A stretch of DNA of 64,000 nt. Source: CALKAL01 sp051846895. Lineage in GTDB: Bacteria > Bacillota > Bacilli > Bacillales > Alkalibacillaceae. Position numbers and translations under genes: made by a program. Location of the stretch: contig JBPYCQ010000002.1 of the NCBI GenBank assembly GCA_051846895.1, positions 124,001 through 188,000 on the forward strand, read 5' to 3'. The notes under the pieces are model-generated. The model did no database searches, had not been told where the DNA came from, and saw only the letters and a list, made by a program, of their open reading frames with translations. Positions 16,296 through 24,694 of this stretch are shown here, one piece after another (within the stretch, counting starts at the first letter, position 1; each line of letters starts with the position of its first letter).

Positions 16296-17171
16296 ATGGA
16301 AAATTTGTTATCGATTCAGCATTTATCAAATGAACAAATTGAAAGCTTCTTAGAGCAAGCAAACGAGTTAAAAAAAGAGGATAAAGATTTTTCAGATTAC
16401 ACAGTAGCTCTCCTCTTTTTTGAACCATCTACAAGAACGAAAATGAGCTTCGAGAAGGCGTGTTATGAATTAGGTATAAACGTTTTGTCGTTTACTCCAG
16501 AGTTTTCAAGTGTCGTAAAGGGTGAGTCCCTTTACGACACAGTAAAAACTTTAGAAGCAATCGGTGTTGACCTTATCGTTATCCGTGATTCCAAAGAAAA
16601 GTATTACGAGGATTTAGAAGGGATTAATATACCGATTATTAATGCGGGAGACGGGACTGGTGAACATCCGACTCAAACATTGTTAGACCTATTAACAATC
16701 AAACAAGAATTTAAAAGATTTGAAGACTTAAACGTCGTCATTTGTGGTGATATCAAGCACAGTCGTGTAGCAAGGTCTAATGCATACGCTCTAAGTCAAT
16801 TAGGTGCTAATGTATCATTTGTTGCACAAGATGAATTTAAAGATAATAAGCTCTCAATCCCATATATTGAAATGGATGAAGCTGTTCAAATAGCTGATGT
16901 TTTAATGCTCTTAAGAGTACAAAAAGAGCGTCATGAAATAGTGTTTAGTGACAATTTATATTTAGAAAAATACGGTCTAACAAGAACACGTGAACAAATG
17001 ATGAAACCACATAGTATCATTATGCATCCAGCACCCATTAATCGGGGAGTAGAAATCGATCATGATTTAGTGGAATGTTCTCGTTCACGCATTTTTAAGC
17101 AAATGCGTAACGGTGTGATCATGCGTAAGGTTATACTGAAACACTTTATACAACTAGGAGGAGATAACTAA
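16296..17171 (+). CDS. pyrB: Aspartate carbamoyltransferase, catalytic subunit
   Basis: PyrB joins carbamoyl phosphate and aspartate, the first committed step of pyrimidine synthesis. The carbamoyl-phosphate site FFEPSTRTKMSFE lies near residues 45-57 and GDGTGEHPTQTLLDLL near 117. The C-terminal aspartate-domain block HPAPINRGVEI is present. At 291 aa it is slightly shorter than B. subtilis PyrB (304). It follows pyrP by only 12 bases, leaving no room for the attenuator normally found here, and overlaps pyrC by one base (TAATG). Confidence 0.97.
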   Translation: MENLLSIQHLSNEQIESFLEQANELKKEDKDFSDYTVALLFFEPSTRTKMSFEKACYELGINVLSFTPEFSSVVKGESLYDTVKTLEAIGVDLIVIRDSKEKYYEDLEGINIPIINAGDGTGEHPTQTLLDLLTIKQEFKRFEDLNVVICGDIKHSRVARSNAYALSQLGANVSFVAQDEFKDNKLSIPYIEMDEAVQIADVLMLLRVQKERHEIVFSDNLYLEKYGLTRTREQMMKPHSIIMHPAPINRGVEIDHDLVECSRSRIFKQMRNGVIMRKVILKHFIQLGGDN

Positions 17172-18451
17172 TGAAAACATTAATTAAGAACGTTAAACTA
17201 TTAGATTATCATACATTAGTTGATGTACTGATCAAAGATGGCTTAGTTGCTAAAATAGAAGAAAAGATAGACTTTAATCAGGCTGAAGTCATCGATGGTA
17301 AAGGCCAATATTTATTTCCTGGGTTTGTAGATATACATGTCCATTTACGTGAGCCTGGCGGTGAATCAAAAGAAACGATTGAATCGGGTACACTTGCAGC
17401 AGCAAGAGGTGGCTTTACAACCGTTTGTGCGATGCCAAATACCAATCCTGTACCTGATGAAGTTGAAAAACTACAACATATATTAAATCGAATTAATGAA
17501 ACAGCTCATGTTCGTGTCCTTCCATACGCTTCAATTACAAAGCAATTAAATGGTGAACAACTCGTAGATTTTGAATCACTATTTTCTAATGGTGCCGTTG
17601 CTTTTACTGACGATGGTGTCGGTGTACAATCCGCAAATCAAATGTATGAAGCGATGTTAGCTACAAGTGAAATTAATGCATCAATTGTTGCTCATTGTGA
17701 GGATAATTCATTAATCCGTCAAGGTGTTATGCATGAAGGTATAAAAAATCAACAGTTAAACCTTCCTGGAATTCCTTCCATTTGTGAATCTATTCATATT
17801 GCACGTGATATTTTGCTTGCTGAAAAGGCCGGCTGCCATTATCACGTCTGCCATGTTAGTACAAAAGAGTCAGTGCGTGTCATTAGAGATGCGAAACGAG
17901 CTGGCATCCATGTTACCGCAGAAGTGACTCCACATCATTTATTACTAACAGAAAATGATATTCCATCTAATGATGCTAATTACAAAATGAACCCACCTCT
18001 ACGTTCAAAAGAAGATCGCGATGCTCTTATTGAAGGACTGTTAGATGGTACCATCGACTGTATCGCAACAGACCATGCGCCTCACACAGAGGAAGAAAAA
18101 TCATTAGGCTTTTTACAAGCTCCTTTTGGCATCGTCGGTTTAGAAACGGCATTTTCATTACTTTATACACACTTCGTTAAAGAAGGAATATTTTCTTTAA
18201 AACAGCTTGTAGACTGGTTAACGATTAAGCCTGCCCAAATCTTTAATTTACCATATGGCACGATTGAAGTAGGTAAAAAAGCTGATTTAGTGTTAGTCGA
18301 TTTAACTCAGTCACAAATAATAGAACCTACTCAATTTTTATCAAAAGGAAAAAACAGTCCTTTTTCTGGATGGGAGGTATATGGAAATCCAACATGTACT
18401 TTAGTTGAAGGAAAAATAGTCTGGCACCAAGCGCAAGAGATTGTTAAATAA
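17171..18451 (+). CDS. pyrC: Dihydroorotase
   Basis: PyrC cyclises carbamoyl-aspartate to dihydroorotate. It belongs to the zinc amidohydrolase superfamily: the metal-binding DIHVHLREPGGESKE is near residue 57, and later metal ligands sit in IVAHCEDNSL, HYHVCHVSTKESV and CIATDHAPHTEEEK. The length, 426 aa, matches the Bacillus-type enzyme. In related operons pyrAA comes next; here only 30 bases separate pyrC from pyrAB. Confidence 0.97.
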   Translation: MKTLIKNVKLLDYHTLVDVLIKDGLVAKIEEKIDFNQAEVIDGKGQYLFPGFVDIHVHLREPGGESKETIESGTLAAARGGFTTVCAMPNTNPVPDEVEKLQHILNRINETAHVRVLPYASITKQLNGEQLVDFESLFSNGAVAFTDDGVGVQSANQMYEAMLATSEINASIVAHCEDNSLIRQGVMHEGIKNQQLNLPGIPSICESIHIARDILLAEKAGCHYHVCHVSTKESVRVIRDAKRAGIHVTAEVTPHHLLLTENDIPSNDANYKMNPPLRSKEDRDALIEGLLDGTIDCIATDHAPHTEEEKSLGFLQAPFGIVGLETAFSLLYTHFVKEGIFSLKQLVDWLTIKPAQIFNLPYGTIEVGKKADLVLVDLTQSQIIEPTQFLSKGKNSPFSGWEVYGNPTCTLVEGKIVWHQAQEIVK

Positions 18452-18481
18452 ATTGAAAAGTAAAAGAGAGGTTGTGTTATC

Positions 18482-21400
18482 ATGCCAAAACGATTAGATT
18501 TACAAAAAATTTTAGTCATCGGATCAGGTCCTATTGTCATCGGGCAAGCAGCAGAATTTGATTATGCGGGATCACAAGCTTGTCAAGCGTTAAAAGAAGA
18601 AGGTTACGAGGTCGTCTTAGTCAATTCAAACCCCGCTACGATTATGACAGATGAAGCCATGGCTGATCACGTTTACATGGAGCCACTCACACTTGAATTT
18701 CTAACAAAAATAATTATTCGTGAAAAACCTGATGCTATTGTTCCAACACTTGGAGGACAAACAGGATTAAATCTAGCGATGGAATTAAGTGAAAAAGGGA
18801 TATTAGATCAGTTTAATGTCGAGTTACTCGGCACAAATCTAGAGGCAATTCAAAAGGCTGAGGATCGTAAATCTTTTCGCCATTTAATGCATGAGATTAA
18901 TGAGCCTGTCCCACACAGCACAATTGTTCATTCAGTGAAAGAGGCTATAGTCTTTGCCGAAGAGACCGGGTACCCAGTTATCGTCAGACCAGCTTATACC
19001 TTAGGTGGAACAGGCGGTGGCATTTGTGAAGATGAACAAAGTTTAAGAGAGATTGTTCAACATGGGCTAAAAGCTTCCCCAGTTAATCAATGTTTAATTG
19101 AACAGAGTATCGCAGGTTATAAAGAATTAGAATTTGAAGTGATTCGTGATAAAAATGATCAAGCGATTGTTGTTTGTGACATGGAAAATGTTGATCCGGT
19201 CGGAATACATACAGGAGATTCAATTGTTGTCGCACCGTCACAAACATTAAGTAATGAAGCATTATCGATGTTAAAAGAAGCTTCATTAAAAATAGTTCGC
19301 ACATTACAAATAGAAGGTGGCTGTAATGTTCAACTCGCATTAGATCCACATCGTTTAAACTATTACGTCATTGAAGTGAATCCGCGTGTCAGTCGATCAT
19401 CAGCATTAGCTTCAAAAGCAACGAGTTATCCAATTGCAAAAGTGGCAGCCAAAATTGCCATTGGCTTAACGTTAGATGAAATAGACCTTCATGAAGGTGG
19501 ATTGTCGAATGCTTATGTGGAACCGCGTTTGAACTATTGTATAACTAAAATTCCACGCTGGCCTTTCGATAAATTTAAATCAGCGAACAGAACATTAGGT
19601 ACACAAATGAAAGCGACAGGTGAAGTGATGGGAATCGGCCATAATTTTGAAGAATCGTTATTAAAGGCTGTTCGATCACTAGAACTACAAGTCAATGATT
19701 TATTTGTTAACCATATTCGTCATCTGACTTCAGAACAAATAGTGAGTCGTCTAAAAAAAGCAGATGATGAACGACTTTTTATCATTGCTGAGGCCTTTAG
19801 AAGAGATTTTTCTATAGATGACGTTCATGAACTAACAAAAATTAATCATTATTTTTTAAATAAAATTTATGAAATCGTACAGACCGAAATGAAGTTGGAA
19901 CAAAATGCTTGGGAAAAAAATGTGCTAATTGAAGCAAAAGAGAAAGGAATATCAGATGAGACGATTGCTAAGCTTTGGAAGACAACAGCTGCTTCAGTTT
20001 ATAACTTTAGAAAACAATTGAACATTTTACCAACTTATATGATGGTCGATTCAAGTACTTTTCATTCAAACATCCCATATTTTTATAGTTCGTATAAAGA
20101 AATGAACCGTCGTGTTGTAAATAGTAAGCGCAAAAAAATCGTCGTCATCGGTTCTGGGCCGATTAGAATAGGGCAAGGAATTGAATTTGATTATGCAACG
20201 GTCCATTCCGTCCAGGCAATAAAAGAAGCAGGTTATGAAGCAATAATGATCAATAATAATCCAGAAACAGTTTCAACAGACTTTCAAATATCGGATAAAC
20301 TTTATTTTGAACCATTAACTTTGGAGGATGTCATACAAGTAATTGATTATGAGCAGCCTGATGGAGTGATTGTTCAATTCGGTGGTCAAACAGCTATTTC
20401 GTTAGTTAATGGATTAAGCCAATATGGCGTTCGTATATTAGGTACATCTAAAGAATCGATTGATCGAGCTGAAGACCGAGACTTATTTGAAGCGACATTA
20501 GCAAAATTAAATATTAAACGACCGATAGCCAAATCGGCAACCTCTGAACATGAAGCAATTATGATGGCTAATGAACTTGGCTATCCGGTTATTATTCGAC
20601 CTTCGTATGTGATTGGAGGGCGAGCGATGGAAATTATTTATAACGAAGAAGAACTAAAACGCTATATCAATGAAGCGATTAGTATTGATTCGAGCCGCCC
20701 AGTATTAATTGACCGTTATTTAACAGGAATTGAGCTAGAGGTTGATGCCATTTGTGATGGAGAGACTGTTGTGATTCCAGGTATGATGGAGCATGTTGAG
20801 CGAGCTGGTGTTCACTCTGGTGATTCAATCGCAGTTTATCCACCTCAAAAAATTAATGACGAAATTAAAAATAGTTGCTTTCATATTACAAAAGCAATTG
20901 CTGAAGAATTAAAGGTTGTTGGATTATTAAACATACAATTTGTTTATCACAATGATGAGGTTTATGTAATTGAAGTAAATCCACGTTCAAGTCGAACGGT
21001 CCCATTTATTAGTAAAGTTACTGGAGTCACCATGGCAAAAATTGCAACAGAAGTTATGCTAGGTGCAAATCTTAATGATTTAGGTTTTAAAGACGGCTTT
21101 ATAGAAGAAGATGAATTGATTTCTGTAAAAGTTCCCGTTTTTTCGTTTGAAAAATTAAGACGTGTCGATATTACATTAGGTCCAGAAATGAAGTCTACTG
21201 GTGAAGTAATCGGTCGTGATGTAACCATTGAAAAAGCTTTATATAAAGGGATGATTGCAGCAGGAGTTAACATCCCAACAGAAGGTGCTGTTTTATTAAC
21301 TGTCGCTGATCAAGATAAAGAAGAAATGATCGAGATTGCTGAACGATTTTATGAACTCGGTTTTGAATTATATGCGACAGACGGGACAGCCAATCGACTA

Positions 21401-21679
21401 CAATTAGCTAACTTACCTGTTAAACGAGTCAACAAGCTCGGTAAAGAAAATAATATTTTACAATTAATTGAAAGTGGTAACGTTCAATTTGTTATTAATA
21501 CGCTCTCTCGCAGTAAAAAAACGCATTCTGATGGATTTAGAATTAGAAGAGAGGCCGTTGAGCATGGGCTAGCTTGTTTCACATCACTTGATACCGCAAA
21601 AGCTATCTTACATGTTATTGAATCAATGAGCTTCACATGCCAAGCGATGTCAAAACAGTTCGCGGTGGCTACATCATGA
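18482..21679 (+). CDS. pyrAB: Carbamoyl-phosphate synthase large subunit
   Basis: PyrAB makes carbamoyl phosphate from bicarbonate, two ATP and ammonia that is normally delivered by the glutaminase subunit. It shows the internal duplication of the family: two ATP-grasp halves beginning KILVIGSGPIVIGQAAEFDY (residue 10) and KIVVIGSGPIRIGQGIEFDY (about residue 553). The C-terminal allosteric domain contains GAVLLTVADQDKEE and ELYATDGTANRL. It is 1065 aa, full length. Its partner gene pyrAA is missing from this operon, so either a second carA-type gene elsewhere serves it or it uses free ammonia. The stop overlaps pyrK (ATGA). Confidence 0.97.
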   Translation: MPKRLDLQKILVIGSGPIVIGQAAEFDYAGSQACQALKEEGYEVVLVNSNPATIMTDEAMADHVYMEPLTLEFLTKIIIREKPDAIVPTLGGQTGLNLAMELSEKGILDQFNVELLGTNLEAIQKAEDRKSFRHLMHEINEPVPHSTIVHSVKEAIVFAEETGYPVIVRPAYTLGGTGGGICEDEQSLREIVQHGLKASPVNQCLIEQSIAGYKELEFEVIRDKNDQAIVVCDMENVDPVGIHTGDSIVVAPSQTLSNEALSMLKEASLKIVRTLQIEGGCNVQLALDPHRLNYYVIEVNPRVSRSSALASKATSYPIAKVAAKIAIGLTLDEIDLHEGGLSNAYVEPRLNYCITKIPRWPFDKFKSANRTLGTQMKATGEVMGIGHNFEESLLKAVRSLELQVNDLFVNHIRHLTSEQIVSRLKKADDERLFIIAEAFRRDFSIDDVHELTKINHYFLNKIYEIVQTEMKLEQNAWEKNVLIEAKEKGISDETIAKLWKTTAASVYNFRKQLNILPTYMMVDSSTFHSNIPYFYSSYKEMNRRVVNSKRKKIVVIGSGPIRIGQGIEFDYATVHSVQAIKEAGYEAIMINNNPETVSTDFQISDKLYFEPLTLEDVIQVIDYEQPDGVIVQFGGQTAISLVNGLSQYGVRILGTSKESIDRAEDRDLFEATLAKLNIKRPIAKSATSEHEAIMMANELGYPVIIRPSYVIGGRAMEIIYNEEELKRYINEAISIDSSRPVLIDRYLTGIELEVDAICDGETVVIPGMMEHVERAGVHSGDSIAVYPPQKINDEIKNSCFHITKAIAEELKVVGLLNIQFVYHNDEVYVIEVNPRSSRTVPFISKVTGVTMAKIATEVMLGANLNDLGFKDGFIEEDELISVKVPVFSFEKLRRVDITLGPEMKSTGEVIGRDVTIEKALYKGMIAAGVNIPTEGAVLLTVADQDKEEMIEIAERFYELGFELYATDGTANRLQLANLPVKRVNKLGKENNILQLIESGNVQFVINTLSRSKKTHSDGFRIRREAVEHGLACFTSLDTAKAILHVIESMSFTCQAMSKQFAVATS

Positions 21680-22437
21680 TAACAGAAAAATTATTAATAT
21701 CATCTAATCAACTTATTGCAAGAAACACGTATGAAATGAAATTATTAGGTAGTTTAGCTGAAGAGATTAAAAAACCAGGTCAATTTTTACACATTAAAGT
21801 AGGGGAACAGCACTCATTTTCTTTAAGAAGACCGGTTTCAATTGCAAATATTAATCGTGTCACTAAGGAAATAACTATTGTTTATAAAAAAGTAGGCGAA
21901 GGAACAGCCTGGTTAAGTGAAAGAAGAAAAGGGGAGCAGATTGATGCTTTAGGCCCTTTAGGAAATGGCTATGAAATCAATCAAATACACAATGAAAACC
22001 TTCTAATCATCGGTGGTGGTGTCGGTGTTCCCCCCTTATATTATTTGGCTAAACAATTTGCGACGAATAATCATGTCACAGTTATTTTAGGATTTCAAAC
22101 GAGAGATGATGTATTTTATGAGGAGAAGTTTAAAGAAGTAGGTCAGACGTTTGTATCAACTGAAGATGGTTCTTACGGCATTCAAGGAAGAGTGACAGAT
22201 GTCATGAAAAATATTGAAATTCCATTCACACGTTACTATGCTTGTGGGCCAAAACCGATGTTAAAAGCCGTACAGCAACAGTTAAATGAAATAGATGGAT
22301 TCATATCTTTAGAGGAACGGATGGGCTGTGGAATTGGTGCTTGCTTTGCTTGTGTCTGTCAAGCTCATAATGAAAAAGGGTATGTGAAAATTTGTAAAGA
22401 TGGCCCAGTTTTTAATGCTAAAGAGGTGATCATATGA
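21676..22437 (+). CDS. pyrK: Dihydroorotate dehydrogenase electron-transfer subunit PyrK
   Basis: PyrK carries FAD and a 2Fe-2S cluster and passes electrons from the PyrD flavin to NAD. The FAD/NAD-binding blocks FSLRRPVSIANI and IGGGVGVPPLYYLAK are seen. The cluster cysteines are in ERMGCGIGACFACVCQAH plus a distant CKDGPVF. I use the ATG at 21676 (253 aa), which overlaps the pyrAB stop as ATGA; the ATG at 21637 would add 13 residues read from the pyrAB 3' end and is less likely. It overlaps pyrD by four bases. Confidence 0.95.
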   Translation: MITEKLLISSNQLIARNTYEMKLLGSLAEEIKKPGQFLHIKVGEQHSFSLRRPVSIANINRVTKEITIVYKKVGEGTAWLSERRKGEQIDALGPLGNGYEINQIHNENLLIIGGGVGVPPLYYLAKQFATNNHVTVILGFQTRDDVFYEEKFKEVGQTFVSTEDGSYGIQGRVTDVMKNIEIPFTRYYACGPKPMLKAVQQQLNEIDGFISLEERMGCGIGACFACVCQAHNEKGYVKICKDGPVFNAKEVII

Positions 22438-23360
22438 ATTTAGAAGTTCAATTAGGGGATTTAATCATTAAAAACCCAGTCATGCCAGCCTCTGGTTGCT
22501 TTGGATTTGGTAAAGAATATAGTCAATTTTACAACCTAAACGAATTAGGGGCAATTATGATTAAAGCGGCGACGAAAGAGGCGAGGTTTGGGAATCCGAC
22601 GCCTCGAGTAGCAGAAACGGCTTCAGGAATGTTAAATGCTATTGGTTTACAGAACCCAGGTGTTCAAGCAATCATTACTGAGGAGCTTCCATTTTTAGAA
22701 CAATATCAAACGCCGATTATTGCGAATGTAGCTGGAAGTACGATTGATGAATATGTGGGAGTGACTAGTGAATTAACGAAACAAGATGTCATTAAAGCGA
22801 TTGAGCTAAATATTTCATGCCCGAATGTAAAAGAGGGGGGAATCCAATTCGGAACTGACCCTGAGACAGCTTATTTGCTTACTCGATTAGTTAAAGAAGT
22901 GAGCACAAAGCCTGTCTTTGTAAAACTTTCCCCAAACGTCACCAATATTGTCGGTATGGCTGAAGCGGTTGAAAAAGGTGGGGCGGACGGCTTATCGATG
23001 ATTAATACATTAACAGGTATGCGTTTTGATTTAAATAGACTAAAACCAATTATCGCTAACGGAACAGGGGGATTATCAGGACCTGCTATTAAACCAATTG
23101 CTTTAAGGATGATTTATCAAGTTCGTGAAGCAACAAACCTTCCTATTATTGGTATGGGTGGGATTACAGATGCCAAAGATGTGCTTGAATTTCTAATTGC
23201 AGGGGCTGATGCCGTCGCTGTTGGAACAGCTAATTTCCGAGATCCTTATGTATGTAAGAAAATAATCGATTCTTTACCAGAAACTTTAAGACAATTTGGA
23301 TTTAATTCATTAGATGAGGTGAAAAGTGAAAGATGGATAAACAAATTTTCATTGCGTTAG
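22434..23360 (+). CDS. pyrD: Dihydroorotate dehydrogenase, catalytic subunit (class 1B)
   Basis: PyrD oxidises dihydroorotate to orotate with FMN. Class 1B marks are VMPASGCFGFGKEY, the active-site region LNISCPNVKEGGIQFG with the catalytic Cys, and MGGITDAKDVLEFLIAGADA for FMN phosphate binding. It is 308 aa, and its partner PyrK is encoded next to it, which confirms class 1B (NAD-linked). It overlaps pyrF by 28 bases. Confidence 0.97.
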   Translation: MNLEVQLGDLIIKNPVMPASGCFGFGKEYSQFYNLNELGAIMIKAATKEARFGNPTPRVAETASGMLNAIGLQNPGVQAIITEELPFLEQYQTPIIANVAGSTIDEYVGVTSELTKQDVIKAIELNISCPNVKEGGIQFGTDPETAYLLTRLVKEVSTKPVFVKLSPNVTNIVGMAEAVEKGGADGLSMINTLTGMRFDLNRLKPIIANGTGGLSGPAIKPIALRMIYQVREATNLPIIGMGGITDAKDVLEFLIAGADAVAVGTANFRDPYVCKKIIDSLPETLRQFGFNSLDEVKSERWINKFSLR

Positions 23361-24037
23361 ATTTTCAGAGTGGAGAAGAAGCGTTAAATTTTATAAATGA
23401 AAACCATTTACATGAAGTTCCAGTTAAGGTTGGTATGCAATTATTTTATCGTGAAGGCCCTCCAATCATAAAGAAGTTAAAAGAAAACAACCATCCTATA
23501 TTTTTAGATTTAAAATTGCATGATATTCCAAACACTGTTAAGCAGGCTGCTATTCAATTAGCTCAATTAGAAGTTGATCTTATTACGGTTCATGCAGCTG
23601 GCGGAAGTAAGATGATGGCTGCTGCTAAGGAAGGATTGGAAATAGGGAGCAGAAATAAACAGCCCTTATTAATTGCTGTTACTCAATTAACTTCAACAAA
23701 CGAACAAATGTTAAATCAAGAGCTATTAATAAATGAAAAATTAGATGAAACGGTCATTAAGTATGCTGAAAATAGTTTTCAAAGCGGTGCAGATGGCGTT
23801 GTTTGTTCAGTACATGAAGTTAGAAAAATAAAATCAACCGTAAACCAATCACTGTTAACCGTCACACCTGGAATTAGGCTAGAAGGGGACTTGACGAACG
23901 ATCAAGCTCGAGTTGCAACACCTAGTGTGGCCATTCAGGAAGGTTCTGATTTTATCGTTATAGGAAGAAGTATTACTCAGGCAAATGATCCAATCAAAGC
24001 ATATCAAATGGCAATAAAGGAGTGGCGAAATGATTAA
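23333..24037 (+). CDS. pyrF: Orotidine 5'-phosphate decarboxylase
   Basis: PyrF decarboxylates OMP to UMP. The catalytic Asp-Lys array is in IFLDLKLHDIPNTVK near residues 56-70, and the phosphate-binding end is GSDFIVIGRSITQA. The N terminus IFIALDFQSGEEAL is typical. It is 234 aa, close to the B. subtilis protein. Its start lies 28 bases inside pyrD with GAGGTGAAAAG upstream, and its end overlaps pyrE by eight bases, so these genes are translationally coupled. Confidence 0.97.
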   Translation: MDKQIFIALDFQSGEEALNFINENHLHEVPVKVGMQLFYREGPPIIKKLKENNHPIFLDLKLHDIPNTVKQAAIQLAQLEVDLITVHAAGGSKMMAAAKEGLEIGSRNKQPLLIAVTQLTSTNEQMLNQELLINEKLDETVIKYAENSFQSGADGVVCSVHEVRKIKSTVNQSLLTVTPGIRLEGDLTNDQARVATPSVAIQEGSDFIVIGRSITQANDPIKAYQMAIKEWRND

Positions 24038-24647
24038 TTCTAAACAAATAGCACATCGTTTAATAAATATAGAAGCATTAAAAGTTAATATGGTTGATTA
24101 TTTCACATGGTCATCGGGAATTCAATCACCAATTTATTGTGATAATCGCCAAACGATTTCTTATCCTGAAGTGCGGTCTTTAATTGCTAATTCTTTTATT
24201 CAATTAATTGAACAAAAATACCCAGATGTTGAAGTGATTTGTGGTTGTGCGACAGCGGGGATCCCACATGCATCAATAATTGCTGACCGAATGAATTTAC
24301 CGATGATTTATGTTCGTAATAAACCGAAAGCACATGGTCTGAAAAATCAAATTGAAGGACAACTTACTCATGGTCAAAAAGTAGTCGTTGTTGAAGATTT
24401 GATTTCTACAGGAGGTAGCGCCTTAAATGTCGTAAACGAAGTACGCGAGCATGGAGGGGTAGTGCAAGGAGTAGTATCAATCTTTACATATAACTTACCT
24501 ATAAGTCAGGAGCAATTTTCAAGTAGAAATATTCCGTATGATAGTTTATTAACGTTTGATCAATTGGCAGAAGTGTTAAGTGAAGAGGAAATGCTTAATA
24601 AAAATGAATTAGAAAAACTAATCAATTGGCGTCATTCTATTGAATAA
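24030..24647 (+). CDS. pyrE: Orotate phosphoribosyltransferase
   Basis: PyrE converts orotate and PRPP to OMP. The PRPP-binding motif VVVVEDLISTGGSAL is near residues 115-129. Other typical parts are the early FTWSSGIQSPIYCDNR and the loop segment RNKPKAHGLKNQIEG with catalytic Lys and His. It is 205 aa and is the last gene of the pyr operon. The mobile insertion at 24695 begins 47 bases after its stop. Confidence 0.97.
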   Translation: MINSKQIAHRLINIEALKVNMVDYFTWSSGIQSPIYCDNRQTISYPEVRSLIANSFIQLIEQKYPDVEVICGCATAGIPHASIIADRMNLPMIYVRNKPKAHGLKNQIEGQLTHGQKVVVVEDLISTGGSALNVVNEVREHGGVVQGVVSIFTYNLPISQEQFSSRNIPYDSLLTFDQLAEVLSEEEMLNKNELEKLINWRHSIE

Positions 24648-24694
24648 GAGAGCATATGACTAGTGATGGATTAAGAATTAACTTTTAATTTAAT

